56,918 nt of DNA from JAEUNJ01 sp052035955 (GTDB lineage: Bacteria; Pseudomonadota; Gammaproteobacteria; Burkholderiales; Rhodocyclaceae), in contig JBPOHD010000038.1 in assembly GCA_052035955.1 (NCBI GenBank), positions 1 to 56,918 on the forward strand, in the 5' to 3' direction. The position numbers and the translations under genes were made by a program. Position 1 is the first letter of the stretch. Each line of letters begins with the position of its first letter. This document shows, in pieces, positions 23,768-31,824 of this stretch. The notes beneath the pieces are model-generated. The model saw only the letters and a program-made list of their open reading frames with translations. It was not told the DNA's origin and searched no databases.

Positions 23768-24967
23768 GTGAAGACCATCCCCATCCTGCCCGCCGGCCGG
23801 GAGCCCGCGGCCGGCGACGGGATCCGCCTCGCCGCCCTGCCACCCCTGGCGCTCTATGTGCACTTCCCCTGGTGCGTGCGCAAGTGCCCCTACTGCGACT
23901 TCAACTCCCACGAGGCCAGGGCCGCCGGCATCCCCGAGGACGACTACGTGGCGGCCCTGGTGGCCGACCTCGATTCCGCCCTCCCCGATATCTGGGGGAG
24001 GCCGGTGGTCAGCGTCTTCTTCGGCGGCGGCACGCCCAGCCTGCTCTCCGGCGGCGCCGTCGATCGCCTGCTGGCCGCCTTCCGCGCCCGCCTGCCGCTG
24101 CTCCCGGAGGCCGAGGTCACCCTCGAGGCCAATCCCGGAACGGCCGAGGCGGAGCGCTTCGCCGACTACCGGGCGGCCGGCGTCAATCGGCTTTCCCTGG
24201 GCGTCCAGAGCTTCGACGACGGACGGCTGGCGGCCCTCGGGCGAATCCATGATTCCCGCGAAGCCCGGCGCGCCATCGAGCTTGCCCGGCGGCATTTCGA
24301 CAATCTCAACCTCGACCTCATGTACGGCCTGCCCGGCCAGGACCTGGCCGGCGCCGCCCGGGACCTGGAGGCGGCACTCGCCTGCGCGCCCGAGCACCTG
24401 TCGGCCTATCACCTGACCCTGGAACCCAACACCGCCTTCCATCACGCGCCGCCGCCGCTGCCCGATGCCGACCTGGCGGCCGACATGCAGGACCAGGCGG
24501 AGGCCATGCTGGCGGCGGCCGGCTACGGCCATTACGAGACCTCCGCCTTCGCCCGCCCCGGTCGCCAGTGCCGGCACAACCTCAACTACTGGCAGTTCTG
24601 CGACTACCTGGGCATCGGCGCCGGCGCCCACTCGAAGATTTCCTTTCCGGACCGCATCGTCCGCCAGGCCAGGCCCCGGCATCCCCGCGACTACCTGGCC
24701 AGCGCCGGGACGCCGCAAGGAAAGGAGAGCAGCCCCGTGGCCGTTGCCGACCTGCCATTCGAGTTCATGATGAACGCCTTGCGGCTGGAAGCTGGATTCC
24801 CGGTCGAGTCTTACCGCCAGCGCACCGGCCTCGACCTCGAGGCCATCGCCGGGCTGATCGCCGGGGCGGAGGAAGACGGCCTGCTGGTCCGCGCCGAGGG
24901 ACGGCTGGCGCCGACCGCCCGGGGCCGCCGCTTCCTCAACTCGCTGCTCGGTCGCTTCCTGCCCTGA
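23768..24967 (+). CDS. hemW: Radical SAM protein HemW (haem chaperone, formerly HemN-like)
   Basis: This 399-residue radical SAM protein has the cluster motif CVRKCPYCDFNSH, where CXXXCXXC is followed by DF as in HemW. It then has FFGGGTPSLL, LGVQSFDD and LDLMYGLPGQ. HemW binds haem and supplies it to respiratory proteins; unlike HemN it lacks the extra cysteine after CXXXCXXC. The GTG at 23768 has no strong SD, and the first conserved block starts about 35 residues in. The 3' end overlaps the converging diguanylate cyclase gene by 32 bases. Confidence 0.92.
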   Translation: MKTIPILPAGREPAAGDGIRLAALPPLALYVHFPWCVRKCPYCDFNSHEARAAGIPEDDYVAALVADLDSALPDIWGRPVVSVFFGGGTPSLLSGGAVDRLLAAFRARLPLLPEAEVTLEANPGTAEAERFADYRAAGVNRLSLGVQSFDDGRLAALGRIHDSREARRAIELARRHFDNLNLDLMYGLPGQDLAGAARDLEAALACAPEHLSAYHLTLEPNTAFHHAPPPLPDADLAADMQDQAEAMLAAAGYGHYETSAFARPGRQCRHNLNYWQFCDYLGIGAGAHSKISFPDRIVRQARPRHPRDYLASAGTPQGKESSPVAVADLPFEFMMNALRLEAGFPVESYRQRTGLDLEAIAGLIAGAEEDGLLVRAEGRLAPTARGRRFLNSLLGRFLP

Positions 24968-26129
24968 CCCCGTCCCCCGCGGCCGGCCGGGGCGCCGCCG
25001 CAACGCGGTCGCGGCCGCCGCGCTTGGCCGCATAGAGCGCCGCGTCGGACTCGGCCAGCAGGCCGTCGGTGTCGCGGCCGGCACACCATTCGGCCACCCC
25101 GATGCTGACCGTGCAGGCGGGCAGGCCGGGGGCCTGGTCGCCTGCGACGGCCGCCCGGATGCGCTCCGCCACCAGCAAGGCGTCCTCCAGCGGCGTCTCC
25201 GGCAGCATGACGGCGAACTCCTCGCCGCCGTAGCGGCCGAAGACATCGGGGCGGCGCAGCAGGGAACCGACCCGGCCGGCGAACTCGCCCAGCACCCGGT
25301 CGCCGACCAGATGCCCATGCCGGTCGTTCACCGCCTTGAAGTGGTCCAGGTCGAGCATCAGCAGGGAGAGCGGCCGGCCATGGCGCCGGGCCCGCTCGAT
25401 CTCCTTGCCCAGCAGGTCCAGGAAGGCGCCACGGGCAAAGGTCCCGGTCAGCGAATCGTGGGAGGCCTGGAACTCCAGGATATGCCGGAGGTTCTGGTTG
25501 GCCAGCAGGATGAAGGCGATGGTCAGCAGGAAGACCGACAGGGTGTAGCCGGCGACGTATATCTGCTGGGCCAGGTCGGAAACCAGCAGGTCGCCGGGAT
25601 CGTTGCCGCCAAACAGGGTCAGGAAGCGGGCCAGGCAGGTGAGGCTGGCGAAGGCGAAGGCCCCGGCCAGGAAGCGCCCGGCGAAGCCGCCGCGGGGAAC
25701 GGTCCATGCGATGCGCGCCCCCCAGGCGAAGAACAGGGTGTTGAAGGCGGTCACGATCCTCAGCCGCGAGGGGTAGTCCGGCGTGACGAAGGCGAACCAG
25801 GCCATGGCCGCGCTGGACAGGGCCAGGATCGCCAGGAACAGGCGCCAGGGGGCCTTGCGGCCGGAAAGGCGCAACAGGGCGTCGACGAGCAGGAACTCGC
25901 CGCCGACCAGCATGCCGTTGGCGAGAACGACCGAGAACAGGGGATGCAGGTAATCGCGCAGCCCGAACAGCGGCGTCGCGGCGAAAATCACCACGTTGGC
26001 CCAGGCCCACTCCTTGAGGCCCGCCACGGCGGGCGGGAAGCTGCGCCGCATGACGAACAGGATGACGGCGCAGACCAGGCTGAGCAGGCCGGCGACGAAG
26101 ATCAGGGAGCGCGGATCGATGCCGCTCAC
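24936..26129 (-). CDS. Membrane-bound diguanylate cyclase (GGDEF)
   Basis: This 397-residue protein has an N-terminal membrane region of about six helices (residues 8-210; for example LSVFLLTIAFILLAN). A GGDEF domain follows with signature GGEEF at 301-305 and a c-di-GMP feedback site RxxD (Arg292-Asp295). It should make c-di-GMP and be product-inhibited. The membrane part probably senses a signal but I do not recognise it as a named domain. The GTG start overlaps the trmB stop (GTGA). The C-terminal tail overlaps the end of hemW on the other strand. Confidence 0.88.
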   Translation of the reverse strand: MSGIDPRSLIFVAGLLSLVCAVILFVMRRSFPPAVAGLKEWAWANVVIFAATPLFGLRDYLHPLFSVVLANGMLVGGEFLLVDALLRLSGRKAPWRLFLAILALSSAAMAWFAFVTPDYPSRLRIVTAFNTLFFAWGARIAWTVPRGGFAGRFLAGAFAFASLTCLARFLTLFGGNDPGDLLVSDLAQQIYVAGYTLSVFLLTIAFILLANQNLRHILEFQASHDSLTGTFARGAFLDLLGKEIERARRHGRPLSLLMLDLDHFKAVNDRHGHLVGDRVLGEFAGRVGSLLRRPDVFGRYGGEEFAVMLPETPLEDALLVAERIRAAVAGDQAPGLPACTVSIGVAEWCAGRDTDGLLAESDAALYAAKRGGRDRVAAAPRPAAGDGVRAGSDRAAS

Positions 26130-26815
26130 GGCCCGGCCTTCCTGCGGAAGACGAGGTCCCGGACCCCGTGCCCCAACCGCAGCCCCCGCTGCTCGAACTT
26201 GGTCAGCGGCCGGTGGTCCGGCCGCGGCGCGTAGCCGGAGGCCGTGTTCTCCAGCAGGGGCTCGGCGGCCAGCACTTCCAGCATCCAGGCCGCGTACTCC
26301 TCCCAATCGGTCGCGCAGTGGAAGTAGCCGCCCGGAGCGAGGCGGCGGGCCAGCAGGGCGACGAAATCCGGCCTCACCAGGCGCCGCTTGTGGTGCCGCT
26401 TCTTCGGCCAGGGGTCGGGAAAAAACAAATGGATGCCGGCCAGCGAGGCCTCGGGAATCATGTCGCGGGCGACTTCCATGGCATCGTGCTGGACGATGCG
26501 GACGTTGGTCAGGCCGCGGGAGGCGATCTCCTTGAGCAGGCTGCCGACGCCCGGCGTATGCACCTCCACCCCGATGAAATCCGTCTCCGGGTGGGCGGCG
26601 GCGATGGTCGCCGTCGTCTCCCCCATGCCGAAGCCGATTTCCAGGACCTGGGGCGCCCGCCGGCCGAATACGGCCTCGAGATCGAGGGCTCCGGATCGGT
26701 AGGGGACTCCCCAGCGGGGCATGCCGTCCGCATGGTGACGGGCCTGGGCCGCGGAAACCCGTCCCTGGCGCAACACGAAACTGCGGATGTGGCCGTGCCC
26801 GCCGTCGCCGCTCAT
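26126..26815 (-). CDS. trmB: tRNA (guanine-N7-)-methyltransferase
   Basis: This 229-residue SAM-dependent enzyme methylates G46 of tRNAs. The SAM-binding motif is VLEIGFGMGETTATIA. TrmB signatures are IHLFFPDPWPKKRHHKRRLV and the C-terminal PLTKFEQRGLRLGHGVRDL. The ATG at 26815 overlaps the stop of the upstream gene (ATGA), and the stop overlaps the cyclase GTG. The three genes therefore form a tightly coupled unit. Confidence 0.95.
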   Translation of the reverse strand: MSGDGGHGHIRSFVLRQGRVSAAQARHHADGMPRWGVPYRSGALDLEAVFGRRAPQVLEIGFGMGETTATIAAAHPETDFIGVEVHTPGVGSLLKEIASRGLTNVRIVQHDAMEVARDMIPEASLAGIHLFFPDPWPKKRHHKRRLVRPDFVALLARRLAPGGYFHCATDWEEYAAWMLEVLAAEPLLENTASGYAPRPDHRPLTKFEQRGLRLGHGVRDLVFRRKAGP

Positions 26816-27630
26816 TGCGGGGTCGCCTCCGGCCGGAAGGCGTTGCGCAGGGCGGCATCCGGGTGCTTCAGCCCTTCCGAGAAGGCCAGGCAGGACGCCA
26901 GGTCGCCCCGCACGCGCAGTGCCCGGCCGGCCTCCGACAGCCAGGTTTCCAGGCTGTCGGCGCGGCCGTCCTCGCGCCACTCGGCGGCCAGGACGGCACG
27001 CGCCTCGGCCTCGCCGGCGGAATTGATCTCGCGCCAGAAGCCCAGGCGCGCCTCGAGGATCCGGCGCGAGTCGCCGGGGAGCACCGTGGCGCAATGGGCC
27101 GCCCGGGCCTCCGTCTCCAGGGCCCGCGACAGGCGGGCGAGATAGCCCTCGAAGCGGAAGCGCTGGGCCAGGTCGTAGCGCGGCTTCCGCAAGGCCGCGG
27201 GCAGCGTGGCGCAGGCCGCCGCCAGTTCCGCCGAGTCCGGCGCCAGGGCCAGGGCTTCGCGCAGTTGCAGGGCCCGCGCCACATCCTCCCAGGCCGCTTC
27301 CCCGGCCCGCCCGCCGTAGTAATAGCGGGCCAGTTCTGCTCTGGCCTCGTCCAACCAGGCCTCGTGGCTTTCGTACCAGGAGAAGAAGGCATCGCCGGAT
27401 GCCTCGGCATGGGCCGGCACTTCGTCGCAGGCGGTCGCCAGGAGCAGGATGCCGTGGGCGAATCCGAACAACTCCTGCAGGGCAAGGATGCGGGGCTCGC
27501 CGAAGGCATAGCCGGAACGCTGCGGATCGACCACCTGCAGGGGCGACACGGCCTCCACGGACTCCTCGGCCCCGGCAGCCGTCGCCGTCAAGACCGCCGC
27601 GAGCAACAGCAGTCCGCCGGCCCTGCGCAT
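26812..27630 (-). CDS. Secreted protein of unknown function
   Basis: This protein of about 272 residues has an N-terminal signal peptide (RRAGGLLLLAAVLTATAAGA). The mature protein is helical and rich in Ala, Glu and Arg. It has four cysteines: TACDEV, AACATL, AAHCATVL and DLASCLAF. I recognise no family. Start choice is uncertain: the ATG at 27630 puts the signal peptide first, GTG at 27642 is also possible, and the frame is open to an ATG at 27759 that lacks an SD. It overlaps trmB by four bases, so it heads the trmB-cyclase unit. Confidence 0.65.
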   Translation of the reverse strand: MRRAGGLLLLAAVLTATAAGAEESVEAVSPLQVVDPQRSGYAFGEPRILALQELFGFAHGILLLATACDEVPAHAEASGDAFFSWYESHEAWLDEARAELARYYYGGRAGEAAWEDVARALQLREALALAPDSAELAAACATLPAALRKPRYDLAQRFRFEGYLARLSRALETEARAAHCATVLPGDSRRILEARLGFWREINSAGEAEARAVLAAEWREDGRADSLETWLSEAGRALRVRGDLASCLAFSEGLKHPDAALRNAFRPEATPQ

Positions 27631-27779
27631 GCGGCGCTTCACGCGGAACCGCCGACCGTCCGGTAGCGGCGCCGGGCGCCGGGGTTTGCCGGCGGGGCCC
27701 GCGTCGGCGGTCGGGTACGGCCGGAGGACGGATCCGACGGCGGTTTGCGCGATGCTCATGGGTGAATTTTACCCGGCGT

Positions 27780-27809
27780 TTGCCAGCCCCCCCCGCCGCA
27801 GCCTAAAAT
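27780..27809 (+). promoter_or_regulatory. Promoter of tRNA-Gly
   Basis: TTGCCA (27780-27785) and TAAAAT (27804-27809) are spaced by 18 bases. The -10 lies 11 bases before the tRNA 5' end, as expected for a housekeeping tRNA promoter. Confidence 0.65.
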
Positions 27810-27820
27810 GCGCATCCACT

Positions 27821-27894
27821 GCGGGCGTCGTATAACGGCATTACCTCAGCTTCCCAAGCTGATGAAGAGGGTTCGACTCCCTTCGCCCGCTCCA
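27821..27894 (+). tRNA. tRNA-Gly (anticodon CCC)
   Basis: This 74-nt tRNA has acceptor stem GCGGGCG/CGCCCGC and an anticodon stem TCAGC/GCTGA around TTCCCAA, with anticodon CCC at 27853-27855. The T-loop is GGTTCGACTCC and CCA is encoded. It reads GGG codons. No att-like direct repeat of its 3' end was seen nearby. Confidence 0.95.
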
Positions 27895-27963
27895 GACAAC
27901 CGGGGGACGCGATGCGTCCCCCTGCCATTTCCGAACCGCGAAACCTTCGCCGCCCTGCCGCCC

Positions 27964-29103
27964 ATGACCTCCGAGGCGCCCACGCCCGCCGCCAGTTTCC
28001 GGCCCCTGGCCGACCGGCTGCGGGAACGCGCGCCCGCCATCCCGGCCACCTGGTCCATGGTCGCCGCCAACGGGCTGGTCTTCGCCGCCATGCTGGCGGC
28101 CGGGGCGGGTCTCTGGCATACGCCGAACCAGATCCAGCTGGCCTGGGGCGCCAATTTCGGCCCGGCCACCAAGGACGGCGAATGGTGGCGCCTGTTCACC
28201 GCCATGTTCCTGCATTTCGGCCTGCTCCACCTGGGCATGAACATGCTTGCCCTCTGGGACGGCGGCCGGCTCGTGGAACGCATGTACGGCCACGGCCGCT
28301 TCCTGGCCATCTACCTCGCCGCCGGCCTGACGGGCAACCTCCTTTCCCTGGTCGCCCAGGGGGACAGGGCCGTATCGGGCGGGGCCTCCGGCGCCATCTT
28401 CGGCATCTACGGGGCCCTGATGGTCTTCCTGTGGCGGGAACGCCAGAACCTCCACGTGACCGAGTTCCGCTGGCTTTTCTGGGGGGCCGCCGGATTCACG
28501 GCGGCGACCATCGCCCTCGGCCTGCTGATCCCGGGCATCGACAATGCTGCCCACCTGGGCGGGCTGTTCGCCGGAGCACTGGCCGGCGCGGCCCTGGCCG
28601 TGCCCCTGACCCGGGATCGGGTCCGCCTGGCGCCGCGACTGGCCGCTGCGGCCGCCCTCCTGCTGGCCTGGGGGGTACTGCTCACCCACGTCCCGGCGCC
28701 CCGCTACGACTGGAGCGACGAGATCGCCGCCCGCGGCGAGATACGCGACTTCCTGGCCGAAGACGCCCGCATCTCCGCCCAATGGCAGGCCCTGCTCGAC
28801 CAGGGTCGGCGCGGCGGCCTGTCCTTCGAGGAACTGGCGGGACGCATCGAAGCCCAGGTCGCCGATCGCTACGAGCAGAACTTCGAGGACCTGGCCGGCC
28901 TGCACCTGGACCCGGCCGCCCCCTCCTCCGCCGCCGTCGAAAGCCTGCGCCGCTACGCGGAGATGCGCCGCGACGCCTCCCGGGACCTGGCGGACGCATT
29001 GCGCAACAAGGATCCGCGGGGGGCCCGCGCCGCCCTGAATAAGGCCAAGGAAGCGGAAGTCCTCGTCTCCGGCAAGCAGCCGCCGCGGAACCCCGCCCCT
29101 TGA
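27964..29103 (+). CDS. Rhomboid family intramembrane serine protease
   Basis: This protein of 379 residues has a rhomboid domain of about six membrane helices. The catalytic serine is in GGASGAIFG (Ser142) and the catalytic histidine in NAAHLGGLFAG (His197). The oxyanion-region motif HFGLLHLGMNML is present. Rhomboids cleave substrates within the membrane. The C-terminal 140 residues are charged and helical, probably cytoplasmic or periplasmic, with no recognised domain. The ATG at 27964 is chosen because the longer open frame reads through tRNA-Gly. A strong terminator follows. Confidence 0.88.
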   Translation: MTSEAPTPAASFRPLADRLRERAPAIPATWSMVAANGLVFAAMLAAGAGLWHTPNQIQLAWGANFGPATKDGEWWRLFTAMFLHFGLLHLGMNMLALWDGGRLVERMYGHGRFLAIYLAAGLTGNLLSLVAQGDRAVSGGASGAIFGIYGALMVFLWRERQNLHVTEFRWLFWGAAGFTAATIALGLLIPGIDNAAHLGGLFAGALAGAALAVPLTRDRVRLAPRLAAAAALLLAWGVLLTHVPAPRYDWSDEIAARGEIRDFLAEDARISAQWQALLDQGRRGGLSFEELAGRIEAQVADRYEQNFEDLAGLHLDPAAPSSAAVESLRRYAEMRRDASRDLADALRNKDPRGARAALNKAKEAEVLVSGKQPPRNPAP

Positions 29104-29108
29104 ATGCG

Positions 29109-29134
29109 GGAACGCCGGGCGAGCCCGGCGTTCC
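29109..29134. terminator. Symmetrical hairpin between two converging genes
   Basis: GGAACGCCGGGC (29109-29120) is the reverse complement of GCCCGGCGTTCC (29123-29134), a near-perfect long stem. It lies between the rhomboid stop and the converging solute-binding protein gene and probably ends transcription from both sides, although T-runs are short. Confidence 0.65.
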
Positions 29135-29152
29135 GTCGTCGCCCGGAGCCGC

Positions 29153-30307
29153 TCAGTCCTGGGCCAGGCGCCAGGTGCCGTCCCTGAGCGTCATCATCAC
29201 CCGTCCCCGCTGGTCGAAACCCGAATGGTCCTGGGGCGACATGTTGTACACCCCCTGGGTGGCCACGAGTTCCCGGGTGGATTCGAGCGCATCGCGCAGG
29301 GCGGCCCGGAACTCCGGGGTACCCGGCTTGGCTTTCTTCGCCGCCTCGGGAATGGCCTTCTGGAGCAGCATGCCGGCATCGAAGACGTTGGCCCCGAAGG
29401 TGGCCGGCTTGGCACCGTAGATCCGCTCGTAGGCCCCCATGTAGCCCTGGGCGACACGCTTGGAGGGATTGCTGTCGGGAATCTGGTCGAGGACCAGCAT
29501 CAGGGAGGCGGCCATCAGGGCGCCATCCACCTTCCTGCCGCCGATCTTGAGGAAGTCCGGCGTCGCGGCGCCATGGGTCTGGTAGACCCGGCCCTTGTAG
29601 CCGGCATCGGTGAGGGCCGCGTGGGGCAGGGCGGCACCGGCCGCGACGCCGGCGACCAGGATGGCATCCGGCTTGGCGGACACCAGTTTCAATACCTGTC
29701 CGGTGACGCTGGAGTCGCTGCGGCTGTAGCGTTCGCTGGCCACCACCTTCATGCCCGCCTTTTCGGCCTGGGCCGAGAAGACCTTGAACCAGTTCTCGCC
29801 GTAGGGGTCGTTGTAGCCGATGAAACCGAGGGTCTTGGTGCCTTGCCTCACCATGTGTTCGACGATGGCGCCACAGATGATGTCGTCGTTCTGCGTGGTC
29901 TTGAACACCCAGCGCTTCCTGTCGTCCATGGGCAGGACGACGGCGGCCGATCCCGAGGGCATCAGGGCCGGGGTGGACGCCTCGGCCACCACCGGCACGT
30001 TGGCGACGCCGTTCGGCGTCAGGGAAGGCCCGATCAGGGCATCGATCCTGTGCTCCGATATCAGGCGCTTGACGATCTGCACCGACTGGGTCGGATCGGA
30101 AGCGTCGTCGCGCTCGATGTATTCCACGGTCAGATCGCCGATCTTGCGCGGCAGCAGGGCGGCGGTGTTCTTCTGGGGGATGCCGACGAAGGCGCCGGGG
30201 CCCGTCGCCGCATAGACCACCCCGACCTTCACCTGGGCCAGGGCGGTACCGGCGGTGCCGGCGGAAATCGCGAGCGCCAGGGCGGCGGCGAGGCGGGGGA
30301 TCTTCAT
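29153..30307 (-). CDS. ABC transporter substrate-binding protein, branched-chain amino acid type
   Basis: This 384-residue periplasmic protein has a signal peptide (AAALALAISAGTAGTALA, near 7-24) and a LivJ-type periplasmic-binding fold: VKVGVVYAATGPGAFVGIP at the start, then IGPSLTPNGVANVPVVAEA and GFIGYNDPYGENW. Such proteins often bind aromatic acids, amides or acyl compounds rather than amino acids when they sit in catabolic operons. It is the last gene of the six-gene operon, with its ATG overlapping the ligase stop. No permease or ATPase gene is in the window. Confidence 0.88.
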   Translation of the reverse strand: MKIPRLAAALALAISAGTAGTALAQVKVGVVYAATGPGAFVGIPQKNTAALLPRKIGDLTVEYIERDDASDPTQSVQIVKRLISEHRIDALIGPSLTPNGVANVPVVAEASTPALMPSGSAAVVLPMDDRKRWVFKTTQNDDIICGAIVEHMVRQGTKTLGFIGYNDPYGENWFKVFSAQAEKAGMKVVASERYSRSDSSVTGQVLKLVSAKPDAILVAGVAAGAALPHAALTDAGYKGRVYQTHGAATPDFLKIGGRKVDGALMAASLMLVLDQIPDSNPSKRVAQGYMGAYERIYGAKPATFGANVFDAGMLLQKAIPEAAKKAKPGTPEFRAALRDALESTRELVATQGVYNMSPQDHSGFDQRGRVMMTLRDGTWRLAQD

Positions 30308-31824
30308 GTCCGGGTTTCCTCCAGAAGTTTCTTCAAGGCAAATCTCTGAACCTTGCCCATGGCGTTCCGGGGCAGGTCCTCCACGAATACGACGCGCCGC
30401 GGCAGCTTGTAGCGGGCGATGCGCCCCTCGAGGGCGGCAAGCAACCGGACCTCGTCGCAATCCGCTTCCCGGGCACGCATCACGAAAGCCACCGGAATCT
30501 CGCCCCAGCGCGCATCGGCCACCGCCGCCACGGCCACCTCGACCACGCCGGGAACGGCCGCCAGGGCCAGTTCCAGTTCGGCGGGGTAGATGTTCTCGCC
30601 GCCCGAGATTATCACATCCTTCGCGCGCCCCACGACGCGCAGGAAGCCATCCGCATCCCGGCTGCCGAGGTCGCCGGTGCGGAACCAGCCGTCCACCATC
30701 GACTCCCGCGTCGCGTCGGGCCGGTTCCAGTATTCGCGCATCAGATGGGGTCCGCGGACCTGGATCTCCCCGACCTCGCCCGGCGCCGCCTCCTGGCCGC
30801 TGCCCTTCACCACCCGGAGTTCGCCGTGCAAGGCCGGGAGGCCCGCCCAGCCCACCCGGGCGAGGGCCTGGTCGCGCCGCGTATAGGCGGCGATCGGACT
30901 GGTTTCCGAGGATCCATAGACCTGGCCGACCGGTATTCCCCGGGCATGGAAGGCGCGGGTCAGGTGCTCGGGCACCAGGGAGGAACCGCTCTGCAGGAAG
31001 CGCAGGCTCGACAGGTCGGCGTGGATGAAATCGCGGTGTTCGATCACCGCCTTCATGGTGGCCGGCACCATCAGGGACAGGGTCGGGCGGCGCCGCGCCA
31101 CGTCCATCAGCCAGCGGCCGGCGTCGAAGCGCGCGTGCAGGGTGACGGCGGCTCCGGCCAGCAGGGCCGGGACGGTCTGGATGTTGAGCCCGCCGACATG
31201 GAACATGGGAAGGTTGGTCAGGACATGGTCATCCCCCGTCATGTCGTGCAGGTGCCAGCTGTTGAAGGCGTTCCACTTCAGCGATTGCTGGTTCAGCACG
31301 GCGCCCTTCGGGAATCCCGTCGTGCCGGAGGTATAGACCACCAGCAGCGGATCGTCCTCGCGCCCGTGGGCCTCGCACTCCGGATTCGCAGCCGTCAGCA
31401 GGGTCGGCCAGCGCTCCCAGCCCTCGGGCTCCTCCTGGGCCAGCGATACGAAGCGGGTGCCCGGCAGGTCGGCCCGGAACTGCTCGCAATGGTCATGGAA
31501 CTGGCGCTGGGCGATCAGCACGCGGGCATCGCAGTCGTTCACGACGTAGCGGTGTTCCGGCGGCGCCAGGCGGAAGTTGAGTGGCACCAGGATCGCCCCC
31601 AGGCGGGCGCAGGCGAAGAGCAGGACCAGCAGTTCCGGGTCGTTCACCCCCAGGAAGGCCACCCGGTCGCCCCGCTTCACCTTGAGCCCGTCGTGGAGGG
31701 CCGCCGCCGCCTGGCCGACGCGGCGGTGCAGCTCGGCATAGGTGATGTCCTCGCCCTCGAAATGGAGCGCGGTGTGCCGTCCGCGGAACTCGGCGTGCCG
31801 CTCGACGAGGCGGGAGAGCTCCAT
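30304..31824 (-). CDS. AMP-forming acyl-CoA synthetase
   Basis: This 506-residue adenylating enzyme has the P-loop YTSGTTGFPKG (164-174), VYGSSETSP, the hinge GWFRTGDLGSRDADGFLRVVGR and the catalytic C-terminal lysine in RNAMGKVQ (Lys491). It activates a carboxylic acid to its CoA thioester. The exact acid cannot be read from sequence; family members take fatty, aromatic or cyclic acids. It overlaps the acyl-CoA-dehydrogenase-like gene by one base and the binding-protein gene by four. Confidence 0.9.
   Translation of the reverse strand: MELSRLVERHAEFRGRHTALHFEGEDITYAELHRRVGQAAAALHDGLKVKRGDRVAFLGVNDPELLVLLFACARLGAILVPLNFRLAPPEHRYVVNDCDARVLIAQRQFHDHCEQFRADLPGTRFVSLAQEEPEGWERWPTLLTAANPECEAHGREDDPLLVVYTSGTTGFPKGAVLNQQSLKWNAFNSWHLHDMTGDDHVLTNLPMFHVGGLNIQTVPALLAGAAVTLHARFDAGRWLMDVARRRPTLSLMVPATMKAVIEHRDFIHADLSSLRFLQSGSSLVPEHLTRAFHARGIPVGQVYGSSETSPIAAYTRRDQALARVGWAGLPALHGELRVVKGSGQEAAPGEVGEIQVRGPHLMREYWNRPDATRESMVDGWFRTGDLGSRDADGFLRVVGRAKDVIISGGENIYPAELELALAAVPGVVEVAVAAVADARWGEIPVAFVMRAREADCDEVRLLAALEGRIARYKLPRRVVFVEDLPRNAMGKVQRFALKKLLEETRT

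Noticed and set aside
27821..29103. tRNA-Gly as an integration site for a genomic island
   Set aside because: No integrase gene and no direct repeat of the tRNA 3' end were seen downstream; the next gene is an ordinary rhomboid gene.
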